64,000 nt of DNA. Origin: Paraphysoderma sedebokerense (Eukaryota; Blastocladiomycota; Physodermatomycetes; Physodermatales; Physodermataceae). Positions 26,601-38,626 of this stretch are shown in pieces. Location of the stretch: the NCBI GenBank assembly GCA_025602915.1, contig JAHLJZ010000022.1, positions 62,001-126,000 on the forward strand. The letters are read 5' to 3'. Numbering within the stretch: position 1 is the first letter of the stretch; each line of letters begins with the position of its first letter. Under the pieces are notes generated by a model that ran no database searches, had not been told where the DNA came from, and worked only from the letters and a program-made list of their open reading frames with translations. Both the position numbers and the translations under genes were made by a program.

Positions 26601-27698
26601 GTCTCCACTAAGGACGGAATAATGGAGGGCCATCTAGTGTACCTATTGGTGTGACTTTAGCTTTTGGTAGCACTCTATCCCGTAGCTTGGTCTTACGCCT
26701 TGATGTGGTGTCGCCTTCGGGAGTTGAATCGGTTTCATTCGTATTCACTTTGTACGATTTTGCAACACAATTGTAAGCTACCTGTTGTATTGGAGGGATA
26801 TTGAAAAAAAGGAGAATGAACCTTTGGGTTGTGATTTCTTGGCGCTTCTGACTCTTTCCTCCTTGGTATCCTTTTCCTTGGCCTTATCTTTGGCTGCATC
26901 TTTTGCTGCGATGGCTTCCTTTTTTAAATTTGAATCGAGGTTGAATTGCGATCCTTCGATTGTTTCCTACGACAATACAAGTGTAGATATAAACGATAAG
27001 TTTTTTTTACGTGAGCACGACCATCATGTCATAGAAAACGTCAGACAAGGCGTGAGGGCGGCATACCGGCGGTTTGGGAGGAGTCTTTTTAGCTTCGATT
27101 CCTTCTTGTCGAAGGGATAATAGTTTGCACTTTGTGATTTTAGCAAGGATGTGATCGGGTAAGGGAGTTCCGCGAGGATTCGTGTCGACGAATTGTTTCG
27201 CCTCTTTGCATGCGTCGTACACTTTAGAGTGATCGACTGCCTGCGAGATTGAATCAAGAAATTGGCACATCGTTAAAATTTTATTGAATTTCACAAATTC
27301 ATAACTGCAAGAATGAAGAGAGGGATTTTTACCCAGTCGACGACATCAGTCTGAGAGAGGAGGACGAATTTCTGACGCAAGCCCGAGGCAATTGTTTCAA
27401 AGAGATGATTCAAGTAGAGGGAGGTGTTGGCGAGTTGTGCTGAAGGAGCGGGCTCAGGCAGATGAGGCAGGATGCAGCAGACGAAGGTGGACCATTCAGC
27501 CTAGGGATATGATGGGTGGGGAGAGAGAGAACAGAGGGGAGTGAATGAGATGAGCAGTCAAGTCAAGGCAAGAGAGGGAAGGATAGATCGGCAAAAAGGG
27601 GACAAGAGCACATTACATACATCGTGGAGGAGAGGTGGGTGAGAGGCGGGAGGGGACGGAGAGGGACGAGAAGGCGAGGGTTTGTCCTTCTTTGACAT
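20628..27698 (-). CDS. SPAG17: SPAG17/PF6-like flagellar central-pair protein
   Basis: Large axonemal protein of the C1a projection of the central pair (Chlamydomonas PF6, mammalian SPAG17). Hand-set start ATG 27696-27698; the first exon ends at a gtatgt donor and joins in phase 0 to A-E-W-S-T-F-V. Family marks follow: V-Y-D-A-C-K-E-A-K, P-L-P-D-H-I-L-A-K-I-T-K-C-K-L-L, K-K-T-P-P-K-P-P, V-Y-Y-I-L-R-D-F-P and a Lys/Glu-rich stretch (25690-25740). The middle exons carry beta-strand repeats with D-G-S-I-I-Y-F-S-Y-P, D-G-R-V-V-E-F and G-V-V-T-K-T-R-E-D-N. The C-terminal exons (22285-21977, then small exons to 20628) have R-A-x-L-L-N-V-Q and a charged end. About 15-20 exons. The marker implies a motile, flagellated stage. 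The last exons (before 21850) are assigned by continuity rather than by similarity. Confidence 0.85.
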
Positions 27699-28107
27699 GG
27701 GATGACTGTAGACTGTGGAATGTAGTGAGTATGTGGTACGAGGGAAGAGAGGGAAGAGGGAACGCGGCAGTTGCGCAGGTTCAGGTCATCCTACTAGACA
27801 CAGCTAGAGACAGATACATGCATACACACACTTGCACACAGACACACCTACAACACAGTGTGCAGTGACACACAGTGACATACTAGTGATGTTCTAGTGG
27901 CATACAGAGTGCAGTGGTCGCAATATCACATATAGTATGCAGGGAGCGTGGTAAGCAGGGCAAGCCACATGTGCTCCCCTTTTGCCTCTTTTCCTCCCAT
28001 TCCACATTCCATTCCCTCTCTTCTATTCCTTCGATTCCGTCCCTTCCACTCCCTACACTCCACTCCCTCTCTCATCTCCGCTCTCAACCACACACCCCAG
28101 GCAGAGA
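27699..28107. promoter_or_regulatory. Divergent promoter of SPAG17 and the MST kinase
   Basis: About 410 bp between divergent starts. It carries CA/GT-rich simple sequence (27825-27905) and a long C/T-rich tract (27965-28095) directly before the kinase ATG. No gene was seen. Confidence 0.5.
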
Positions 28108-31100
28108 ATGGACCCTTACATCGGCTCCTCCTTCAGAGAGTCGGATTTCACCCTCCTAGACAAAATTGGTGAAGGTATTTATCCCCTCAATGCTACCCTT
28201 TGTACCTATATCCCCCCACTCCCTCTCTTTAATACTCCTCCTCCCTCTCTAATAACCACCCACCTTTCTCTTTATTTACCTCTCTCTCTCTCTCTCTCTG
28301 TCACCCTCCACACATCCTCGCTCCCTCGCTCCACATTCTTGTGCTTGTTGCTCCCACCCCACCCCTGAAATTCAAAATTCTTTAGGTTCATATGGCAGCG
28401 TTTACAAAGCCCTGCATCGACCCTCGGGCAGCCTTGTCGCTATCAAGCAAGTGCCGATAGACGGAGACATCTCGGATCTCATGAAAGAAATTGACCTCTT
28501 GAATGCCTGCAAACACCCAAATATTATCTCCCTCTTTGGCCACTACCAGTCCTCTTCCTCCGACGTACAAGCAGAGTCCTCCCTGTGGATTGTCATGGAA
28601 TATTGTCCAACTGGCTCAGTCTCAGATATGATGAAACTATGCAAGAGAACTCTCACAGAAAAAGAAATCCAGTGGATTATAAAGTGCTCCCTCGCTGGTT
28701 TAGATTATTTACACGGCAGCAGACAAATTCATCGAGATATTAAAGCTGGCAATATCTTGCTCGGAAAAGGCGGTGACGCTAAATTAGCAGATTTCGGTGT
28801 CGCCGGACAGTTGACAGATACAGCCAGCAAAAGAAATACCGTCATTGGAACGCCCTTTTGGATGGCTCCGGTACGTACAGTGGCATCCACTTGTGACCAC
28901 CTCTCCCCCTCTTCCATCCTCCCCCCACATGCGTCGAATTGGACGCGTTATCATTACTTCCCACTCATCTCCCGGCATTTTTTCAATGTGTTTTCTTATA
29001 TACAGGAAGTCATACAGGAGATTGGTTACGGTGTCAAAGCCGATATATGGTCATTGGGTATAACATGTATCGAAATGGCCGAAGGCAATCCTCCGTACCA
29101 CAACATTCATCCAATGAGGGTCGGTTGTCACATTGAATAGTTGTCCAACCCTCTTGACGCAATACTCACCTACATACCTTTTTTTTTTCCTCCCTGAAAT
29201 TCAGGCCATCTTTATGATCCCATCAAAACCACCTCCACGGTTGACGAATGAGTCGAAATGGTCCAAGCAATTCATAGACTTTATAGCCCGTTGCCTGAAT
29301 AAAAACCCCGATACCCGACCGACAGCCGAACAACTGATGCAGGTGAGGACATATTAATACTATGCAGTTGCCTCTAAACTCTCACATGTTCTGACACATC
29401 TCGTATCTAGGACCCGTTTATTGTGAATGCACCGGGAAAGGAAATCATGGATAACTTACTCTCCACATCCCTGGAAAGAATGGCTCGAATAAGCGAGGGC
29501 GAAGACGATGGCGTATGTATTCCTCAGAAAATCATAGTGACCTTACAGCACAAAAAAGAAAACTAATGAATTCCCATTTTCCAGGATGACCAGGATGACA
29601 GCGACGATGATTCAGTGGTATGTTCTTGGCAACTTCTCACACCAAATTAACTTCTCATGTGTATTCTTAACCTTAAACATGAATTCATTTTCCCTTCCTG
29701 TTCATTTTCTGCCCATTACGATCCAGTTTTCGACGAGCAAATCCCATATCTCACTGGAAGACAAAACCATCAAACATCGTTCCGTTTTCCCGTCCGACAA
29801 CAATCGTACAATGCTTCCGTCGTCAAAAACAAATACCAAATCATTTTCGACCAACTCAACTGGTACAATCGTTCACCCGCCACGCCAGGCTAGTCTCGAC
29901 AACTTTTCAGATTCAGACTACGAGGAACAGGGGACGATGATTAAACACGGAACAAGTCAGTTTGAAGATTTCCGTACTGCTCGTTCCATCAACACCAGTA
30001 AATCAAATTCTGCATATTCGGTTTCGAATAACGGGACAATGCTTCCTCCCCGTCGTGGAGATTCCAAAAATCTCGGAATGCGTACAGGAATGGGATCGTC
30101 CAACGATAGCGTTGATTCTATGGAAGCGGCAGGAACAATGATTAGAAAGTCAAGTGGAAGTATGGAAGATTTGAGAGGTGGTGTACGAAATATTCGGGTT
30201 GCCAATGAAGGTAATGTCGGATTCAATGACGGTGATTATGACGGTGAAGAAGGGTATTCTGGAAGTTTTAAGGGAACGATGATCGTGAATGAAGGAAATA
30301 GAACTATTAAGAGTGTGTAGATACTTTTCTCTTTTTTTTTTCTCATCTCCTTTTTCGATCTCTTTCCCTATTTATTTTTGTACAAAATTTTCATTTACAA
30401 AATGAAGTAGTTTTTTTTCCCAAGCTGTGTTTCCTTTTTATGATCTCACTTTTTGTCCTTTTCTATCAATTCAATCAGTCTGTCCTAACTTGAATCAACC
30501 TTGAAATCTGAATGCTCACCGTGATTGTTTTCTCTTTCTCGTGTTTCCCTTCTGTCTCAACCTCTCTGCTGTCTGTCTGTCGCCTCGGTCTTCTGTGCTG
30601 TGATCTGCTGATTCTTTTCTGGTGTCTCTTCTGCCTTTTCGTCTGTCTGTTCTGGTTCTGGCATTGTACCCCCTGTCTTTTTGTCTATTTTATGATTTTT
30701 AGAAAATTCCTACGATTACGGGTCCAGTAAACCGCAGCCGATGTACTCCCCAAATCAGAATATGAATCGAATGAACTCGACCCAATCTTCCTCTGTCATT
30801 TCAACAGGTGCCAACGTTATCCGTCGTCCCTCTACCGAAGCATCACTGAATAGTCCATCAAGTTCCCCGTCATCTCCATCGTTTACCCGCCGTCCATCAG
30901 TTTCATCAAACTCGATTACCTCACCACTACAATCGCCATCCCTGTCCAACCGTCGTCCTTCCCTATCAGCATCCTCGATAACCGGTAGGTCCACGTCACC
31001 TAGTACCTCTCGACGTCCATCCATCAGTCAGAACCCCAACCTTTCGTTATCCAACTCTGATATTCCTCCGATCCCGTCTCTCCCTGCCATGCAAAATCCC

Positions 31101-32022
31101 ATCTCAACGGGCCCAGCATTGTTAGAACGACGTATCTCTTCCGCCTCAAGTTCAGTGCTTTCTCCCTCCGGTGGACAGAGAGAATACGCCAGTATTTCCT
31201 CTTCCCCTGTCATTTCTCCCCCGAACGAGGCTCCTTCTTATTTTATGCAGCCAATTGGTACTTCAGTCGTTCAAGGAGGTGGGGTGTCACCGTATAGGAG
31301 GAGGAAAAGTGAAGATTCGGGAAGAGTAACTGGTGGGTCGGGACCCAGTTCACCGCAGACCTCGAGTTTGTGTTTCTTTCATTTCTTACTTGGCGGTAAT
31401 ACTCAGAATCAGAATTTTGTTGACATCTTTATGTTTGTGCTTTCTTTTTGTGTTGCGTGACATAATTAGGACAACCGAGGTATACCCGTCGACGAAGCGA
31501 AGACGAAACTGTGTCAAGTTGGAAGCGAGATGATAGTTTATACTGGGATGGAGCGAGAGGCGGTATCGCACGGGTAGACGAGCGTCCTAGAGAAACAGAC
31601 AAAGACCGTGACAGAGACAGAAATATGACGAGTCCTTATGTACCCCGAAAAAATCGATCAAGAAATGGAAGTATCGAATCGTTGAATTACGATCCTAACC
31701 TGGTTTGTTGTTCTATTTCTATTCCCCGCCTTCCCAAAACGCACCATCACCCTCATATCTAACCCATCCCAATCCGTTTTCATTTTCGCATCCTTAGATT
31801 TCTAACCCTCCGACTTTCCCCAACTCTACATCTCCTTTATCAAACGCCCCAGACCAACAATACTATACCAACCAGCTCGACAATCTCGATAAGTCATCGC
31901 TAGAACAAATTCTTCTTTCCACAGATTCCAACTCCCAAGTCAACGTTGATTCCGTACGAAGAAAATACGCTGGACTAAGAAAACCGATCGAAGACGCCGT
32001 AAGAGGCAAAAAAGGAAAATAA
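28108..32022 (+). CDS. Hippo/MST-type STE20 kinase with SARAH-like tail
   Basis: Germinal-centre (MST1/2, Hippo) kinase. Exon 1 (28108 on) ends in the glycine loop I-G-E-G; the next exon (28387) completes G-S-Y-G-S-V and V-A-I-K. Catalytic marks: H-R-D-I-K-A-G-N, D-F-G-V-A, T-V-I-G-T-P-F-W-M-A-P and D-I-W-S-L-G-I-T. An acidic segment follows (D-D-Q-D-D-S-D-D-D). The linker then repeats a T-M signature (R-T-M-L, G-T-M-I, G-T-M-L, G-T-M-I, G-T-M-I; one G-T-I-V). The frame can close at a TAG near 30318, but a phase-1 donor (gtgtgt, 30313) joins to 30703 and continues through a Ser/Pro-rich region. The last exon (31798-32022) has R-R-K-Y-A-G-L-R-K-P-I-E-D-A, matching the MST SARAH helix. That match supports one gene to 32022. 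Two isoforms are possible. Confidence 0.85.
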
Positions 32023-32943
32023 AAACCACCACCAACATCAACAACAACAACAAAAAAGAAACCAATCTAACTTAATCGAAACCCCTCGTTTTCATCCTAC
32101 ATTAAGTTATCCCACTCCTTCCAACTACCAAATCACCCTAAAATTCCCTAATGAGAAATACAATTGACAAAACCCCGCAAATCAACGTCGAATCCTTCTC
32201 TAAACCTATCTGGACATTTTTGTAACAAACTAACGGTCAGAGTAAAGTTAATACTTAGTGTTTTGGTGGTTTATAATTTTGGTGTTGTGATGGGTCCACT
32301 GAAAAAATTTTGTCAAATATGTAATATACCCCTTCCATTTTTTTTTGTACAAACATGCACGAAAAGTAAACACATTGGGAAATGGTGACGCGAGAAATTT
32401 AAAAAATTTGGTTAATGCGAGAAATAATAAAGCATAATCGTGACACAAGTTGTGAGACTATACCCGCCCTATATTTGTAATTCAAGAGAAATGTTCATCC
32501 ACGAACACCGTCCGTGTAGAAATGTAGAAATGTTGTTTAATCGATAGTGGTACGACACAGACGATACTCGTGGATAAATATTATTTCTCTGAATTAAAAA
32601 TATACTGCTGGAGCACTTGGTTTGTTAGGATGTATCGTTTTGAGTATAGTATGACCGAGAATTTTGATCACGGCGTTTGGAGTTGTGGGATTGCTTTCGT
32701 TATCGTTTTTGATTATTCCTTGTATCATAATTGCGATCCTGGTTGCGATCCTTACTGTTGAAATTAGAGTTATTTCCTCGTCGATCGTTGTGATAACGTT
32801 TGCAGCGTCCTCTGTAGTTTGATTCCCGTCCATTGGAGACGCAGAATTGTAAGGTTGTTGGTTATCTTGGATTGGGTTTGAGTGGAAGTCTAGAATATTA
32901 ATTGTAAAGTTGATAATAACAAAAGGGAGGGAAAAAAAGAAAC
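32023..32943. other. Intergenic region, MST kinase to tRNA-Ala
   Basis: About 920 bp, AT-rich. It starts with the kinase 3' flank (CAA-rich run near 32030-32055). A minus-strand open frame with Arg/Asn/Gly-rich residues lies at 32700-32870 but has no start or partner exon that I can place. I see nothing else. Confidence 0.4.
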
Positions 32944-33016
32944 GGGGATCTAGCTCAAATGGTAGAGCGCTCGCTTTGCATGCGAGAGGCACAGGGATCG
33001 ATGCCCTGGATCTCCA
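32944..33016 (+). tRNA. tRNA-Ala (anticodon UGC)
   Basis: A 73-nt cloverleaf without an intron. The 7-bp acceptor stem GGGGATC pairs with GATCTCC (one G-U). The D arm is GCTC...GAGC, the anticodon stem is CTCGC/GCGAG with loop TTTGCAT (anticodon TGC), and the T arm is CAGGG/CCCTG with loop ATCGATG. The discriminator base is A. The A and B boxes are intact, so it should be transcribed by RNA polymerase III. Confidence 0.96.
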
Positions 33017-33046
33017 TTTTTCGTTTTTTTTTTTTATTTTTTTTTT
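33017..33046 (+). terminator. RNA polymerase III terminator of tRNA-Ala
   Basis: A run of five T right after the tRNA, then T-runs of 12 and about 10. T-runs are the standard Pol III stop; this one is redundant. Confidence 0.8.
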
Positions 33047-33501
33047 ATTTCTTTATTCATTTCTTTTTATTATCCTTTCTTCTCTGTCTTTTCAAATCTT
33101 AACATTTAAATTCAAATAAAGCAAACACCAAAAGCCAATCATTTAACCCCAAAATTTTTGATCATTTGTATTTACTTTTGATGTTTCGTAGCATCACGTA
33201 ACACAATTTGAACTTTGTTTCAACGGAATATAAATCAGGTTTACAATTGGATTACAAAACGGTACATTTGAGATTGAATGAAGATATAAGGGTACATTGA
33301 TGTAAAGAGTAGGTAGATGAGTAAATGATAAGATGTTATAAGAGAATAACGAAAAGAATAAGGAAGTAAGGAGTATCAACAAGTAAATAATTGAGGTGTA
33401 CTTTGTTTCTTTTTTATAATTACGGAGAATGTTAATTAGACAGTATAATGCGATTTCGGTTTTGATTTTCGGTTACTTAATTCTGGGTTCACGACGGAGT
33501 T
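33047..33501. other. Intergenic region, tRNA-Ala to KIN4-like 3' end
   Basis: AT-rich, about 450 bp, with no gene or repeat that I can support. It is likely the 3' untranslated region of the minus-strand kinase. Confidence 0.4.
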
Positions 33502-36500
33502 TTAAGCTGCGCACACTTTTTTGGCGACAACTTCTCTAATCCATCTATACCACCATGCACCACCTCTGACTCGTTTGAATCTTAATATCCAAACTCGATC
33601 TAACCCCCGAATTCTACAAACTTCAATCTCCATAATTAATCGGTCACCTCCCAACCAGCCTATCCGTTCAACGAGGTCTTTCACTTTGCTCTGAATGATA
33701 CCAGTTCCTGATGGGGAATCGGCGACATGACCAGAATCGGTTCGACGGATAGTAGATTGAGGTACAAAAGAAGATGAACGAACAATGGTACCAGTACCGG
33801 ATGGATCGTTTGGAAGTATCTTTTGGACGGAAATAGTTGGGGTAGAGGAGTAGTAATTGGATATATGCACAGATAACGGCATGGTGGATGGAAGTGGCGG
33901 TACAGGCGGCATTGGTTCCTGCGGTTGATAAGCACTTGATGTACTAGCTACAGATACGGACGAGCCAGTTGAAGGCTGTTTGTAAAACGAATTGGTGGCT
34001 TTGGTAACAATTTGGGAGCTACTGAATAGGAAGGATTCGTATGATTTGGCATTCGTTATTCGGTTTAATGTGATTTCGGGCGCACTCTTCCTTCGGTTTG
34101 CTCCAACCATCTTTGTCAATTTCAACAAACCACTAGGTAAGAAAGAGGAACTCGATGAAGACGAAGTCGGAGTAAATGGAATTGAACTAGCATATGTATC
34201 TTGGTGGTGAGGAAGCTTATAAGTCAACAATGGCACAGGTGGAACGTCTTCGGTGTTATATTGTGATGGGGGGACGCCTGAAAATGATTTCCGACGGCGG
34301 GTTCTATCGATAGAGTAAGTGCGGTTCGTCGAATGTAGATTAGGGGTTGATCTGGAGGCATGTGTTGAAACACGATCACGGGGAGCTCTGTTTGAAGTCG
34401 ATGGATCCGGCTTTGCTTGAGAAAGTTCGAGTTCTTCCTCCGGGTGGTAGAGCTCTTGCGGCGAGAATGGTTGCTTCTTAGCCATTGATTGAACAACTGG
34501 ATAAATGTCCGGTTGACTATACAATGTTGGATAATCTTTCGGTAGTGTTACCGCATTAGTGGATGAAGACGAAAACGTAGAGTACAAAGAGATCGAATCG
34601 AACGATTTTCGACGTCGTTGGCGTTCGTCAATTTCCTCTGTAGATACATCTCCCGTTGACCTGGGAACTGGAGTAATCGCATCGCTCCCTTCGTTAACCC
34701 TAACCATGCTTCCGGTACTCACGGTATCTTGTAATGCTCTCGAAACGGCTTCGTTGTTTCGTTCTTTGGCAACTTCATTCAACAATCGAACCGGAATACT
34801 TTCCACCACTTCCACTAATTCTAATTCAGCCTTCACTCTATCCTTTGTCAACCCTTTTTCTCCGGTTACAACCTCTGCTCTTAGCTTGAATTTGCCTTCA
34901 CCGTGGCCAGGTAATCCTGTAATTCCGTCAGACTCATGGGAGTGTACCTGGAAACCTAGACCTTGCAAAACTTTCTTTATCTCGAACAGGGTGGTTTCAG
35001 GAGGCTTTGAGAGCAACAAGTTTCTATCCAGATGTGGTGAATCGTAAAATGGAGGAAGCAGGTCTTGGAAGTAAGAAGCTGGAATGGGAGGAGGGGGAGG
35101 GAGAGGTGAAGATTGGCCGAATATGAGACTCGCGAGGGCGGAGATGGATTTGGGACGACGCCGTCTCTGCCTTTGCTGAGGGGTAGAAGGAGGTGGCTGC
35201 ATCTCAGGGTACTGCGAGACATAGGATTTTCGTCGCGGTTGGAGAACAGGGAATTCGGGAGTAGGAGGGACAATAACTCGTTCGTAGACAGGTTCATTGA
35301 GCAGACTATGAGATTTCCGCCTTAGAGTTTCAACAAATGATAAGCTTCGACGACGGCCCCCGGAGGAACCATCACTTGTCTCGGAAATAGGGGATGGCTG
35401 AGGATGCGGCATTGTGCTAGACCGAAATGATGGTGAAAGTTGCGGAAGGTCCCCAGATCGTGCAGACATTCGATGCGGAAGTGAAAGAAAGTTTGGATTA
35501 AGGTGAGGAAATTCCAATGGCACTTCAGACTTTGTATAGACTACATCATCATCGTTGTGAACCATTCGTTGGAGAAGTGACTTCTTCCTAGCAGGTTTGT
35601 TGGGAGCAGTTTGTGAATGACGTTTTGAAGATCCTTCAACATCAAGAGGAGTCACAAGAGGAGTTGCCTGCGATGGGGTCAAAATTGTCGGGACTTGAGG
35701 AACGCTTGGGGGGCGGCTATCATTATTCGGTCCTGGTGGTAACGGTTTTGCACTCAATCGATGATTGCTGGCGACAGACCTCCTTCGTTCATATTCCTCT
35801 TTCCCAAGTCTATTAATTTCGCTTTCCAAGTTTAATCCCCCGCCCATACTAATGTCAACATTCAAAACAGGACGCGAGGGAGGAGGAAAGCTGGTTTGCG
35901 TGGGAAGGGGTGTATCAACTCTGTCAACATCCTTGTTCTCTGCAGTTTCATGATTGCCCAATTTAGATTTGATCCAACCCCAGGTTTTAATCTTTGAAGC
36001 CAATGCGGAGGCATTTACCCCGTTGGAATTATTGTCACCTGGTACCGAATTTGTTGACAGGGTATTTTCAACAGAGGATGATACTGGAACAACCGTGGGT
36101 GAGGTGGGTACAGATTGTGCCCTTATGACTTCGTCAGTTAAACCATTGCCGCCTTGTTTCTGGATACCAGCATTTAGCGCACTGTCAGATGCCGTCTTAG
36201 TCCTTTTGAACATATTGAGAGAGGGAAGCGGAATTCGCTTTTTGTCCTTTGATTCCGACCTAAGATCTTCGTGTGACGGGCGAGGCAAAGACGCAATCGT
36301 CTCCATATCCTCCCCGAGAATTCGTGCTACTTTATTCTTTTTCACTGCAGGTGGTTGCGCATCAGTGGGCGACGGTTTCTTGAGGATGGGTTTCACTGGG
36401 GAAGGCGGTCGGTTTGAGGGAGGCGCAGATGATGTGGTATTTCTAAGCGGCGCAGAGCGAGGAGGAGGGGGAATGGAAATGGGCGCGGGTCGGTTTCTTT

Positions 36501-37993
36501 GCTTTGATTTCGGGCGTCTGATTGGACTAGCACCGGAACGCATTTCACTTAGAGGGCGATCAATGGTCATGTGATCAGGTGATGCTCGGCCATCATTGGG
36601 AATTGGAGCAGAAACCGACTTCTCAGGAACAGCAGGACTGAACTGTTTTGGGGGTAACGACGGTGGTCTGTTCTGTGGTTTTGCAGACGACGGTGGGGGA
36701 GAAGGAGATTGCTTCCTCTGAGGAGTATTGCTTTCCAAAGCAATGGGCGGCGAGGTCAGGGTGGATGTGGAAGATCTCGATGATGATGCCATTGGCTGTA
36801 TATTTTCCTTGTTGGGGTCTGTTGCGGATATCGATATAGTTTGCATTGAGGGGGAAGATATTTTTGATTTAAAGAAAAAATCGTGATACTCTCTGAGCCA
36901 CTCGTGCCGCATCACTTCTTCCATAGTCGCTCTGACGTTTGGGTCCGGTACAATCATTCGCTGGAGTAAATCCCTAGCGCATTCAGTGATATAAGGTGGG
37001 AAATGAAGGGGCGTAGGTTCTGACAGAATGTACTTGTAGAGAAGAGTGATATTGTCCCCTGAAGGATTCTGCGGATCATCATCAAAAGGGAGATAACCGG
37101 CTGCGAGATATCAGTAGGTTAGTATGTTCCATTTATTAACAAAAGTTTCTCCATAAATGAGCTGTCTTACCGAGCATAGAGTACAGGATTACGCCACAGG
37201 ACCAGACATCCGACAGAGTACCGACATAGCCATCAGCTATCACTAATTCAGGAGCTAGACGGAAATAACGCAACAAACCCCATTTATGAGTTATTGATCG
37301 AATAAACTACAGAAAATAAAAAGTTGTCATACCTGCATAGCATGGGGAGCCACAGCTTGTATTCATCAGAAAGTCAGCGTCCCGCACTCTCTTGCGTTGA
37401 TCTTTGGTCTTGATACCAGAGTCAGAATGTGGAAACTGATTAGCAAATCCGAAATCAATGATCACTAGATCTCTCTTATCAGTCAACAGCAAATTTTCCA
37501 ACTTCAAGTCTCTATGGACCACATTATGTTCATGTAAATAATTGACACCAGAGACCAATTGAGCAAACAATCTTTTGGCTTCGGCTTCTTTCAGGAAACG
37601 TTTGGCCAATATATAATCGAATAATTCTCCACCCGAAGCATATTGAATAATAAGACCAATTTGGGTCGGAGTGGTGACAACATGATGTAATTTGACGATA
37701 TTAGGGTGCGAAATTGATTTCAATATTGCGATTTCTCGAGACAACTTTGTTGAGCGTTCGGGGTCATTTAGGAGACTGTTGTCGAACAATTTGACTGCCA
37801 CATAAGATTTTGTCGGAGGATGAAGTGCTAACTTGACTTTGGCAAATTCACCTTCGCCGAGAGTCTGGAGGAGTTTGTACGTCCCGCCGAACAAAGAGGA
37901 GTCAGGGGAAGATTTCTGAGAGAGTGCAGCCGTCGAGGAGGCGGGGTCGTTGGCGGCCGATAAATCAACAGAGTCAGTCTGGGACGGAGCCAT
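33502..37993 (-). CDS. KIN4-like CAMKL kinase with interrupted KA1 domain
   Basis: Ser/Thr kinase of the fungal KIN4 (Snf1-related) group, which in yeast acts in the spindle position checkpoint. Exon 1 (from ATG 37993): L-G-E-G-E-F-A-K-V-K, V-A-V-K-L-F, H-R-D-L-K-L-E-N and D-F-G-F-A, then a small insert and T-S-C-G-S-P-C-Y-A. Exon 2 gives S-D-V-W-S-C-G-V-I-L. Exon 3 (about 3.6 kb, from 37097) opens with G-Y-L-P-F-D-D-D-P-x-N-P, typical of KIN4. After the kinase come over 600 Ser/Pro/Arg-rich residues, then T-L-F-E-I-K-K-V-L-Q-G-L-G-F (first half of a KA1 domain, near 34990). About 380 disordered residues follow before M-E-I-E-V-C-R-I and L-R-F-K-R-V-R-G-G (second half, at the C-terminus). About 1400 residues in total. 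KIN1 is the main alternative. Confidence 0.85.
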
Positions 37994-38626
37994 AGTGAGG
38001 ACAGTTGTTCAGGGGATGGGCCCAGCACAGAGAATCAATGAGAGTGTGCTGAATTCTCTGATGTGCGGACGATGGATGAGGTTAGAACGATATCTTCGCA
38101 GACAGAGAACAGGAATTGGCTTTGGGCACTGAGAAAAAACTGAAACCCGCTGCTATTGTCGTGTCACGTGACTTGATTGTGCCCTGCCATGCTCCCCCGT
38201 CCTTGCGCTTGTTGCAGACACGCATTGGCCGGGATTCCCTGTCTGACAAGGGAACACAGAGTATCGCCAGTATCGATGATCCCACACACAGACACTGGCC
38301 ACATATTATCCCCACCCCCCGCTCTGTCCTCAATAACTCTGGCCAAAGTGGTGGGAATCCACATGATGATTGCACAATCTTATTTTGGGGTTTTTTATTT
38401 TCGACAATTCAATTAATTAAAAATATGATCATGTATATAAACATAGATAGCAAGTACTATCGCAGCCAATTCAAAATTAGGCGATGAGGACAATGGAAAT
38501 TTAAAACTCGTCAAACGGAATCATAGTTACGAGACTTGATAATCATCAATTATTCACTGTCACAGAAATTTCCCAAAATTGAATCCACTCGCTCAAAAAC
38601 TCATCGGGTACTTCCTTTTACATCAT
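37994..38626. promoter_or_regulatory. KIN4-like promoter region
   Basis: About 630 bp with no gene. It includes a palindromic TCACGTGA (38164-38171), the core site for bHLH factors such as Pho4, Cbf1 or the MITF/TFE group. Which factor binds it is not known. Confidence 0.4.

Noticed and set aside
32700-32870. Minus-strand open frame rich in Arg, Asn and Gly that looks like the end of an RNA-binding protein
   Set aside because: No start codon, no upstream exon that can be placed (the tRNA gene lies just beyond), and only about 55 codons.
35954-36574. Plus-strand frame of 206 codons opposite the KIN4-like kinase
   Set aside because: Antisense of a Ser/Pro-rich exon; low-complexity codons give long open antisense frames by chance.
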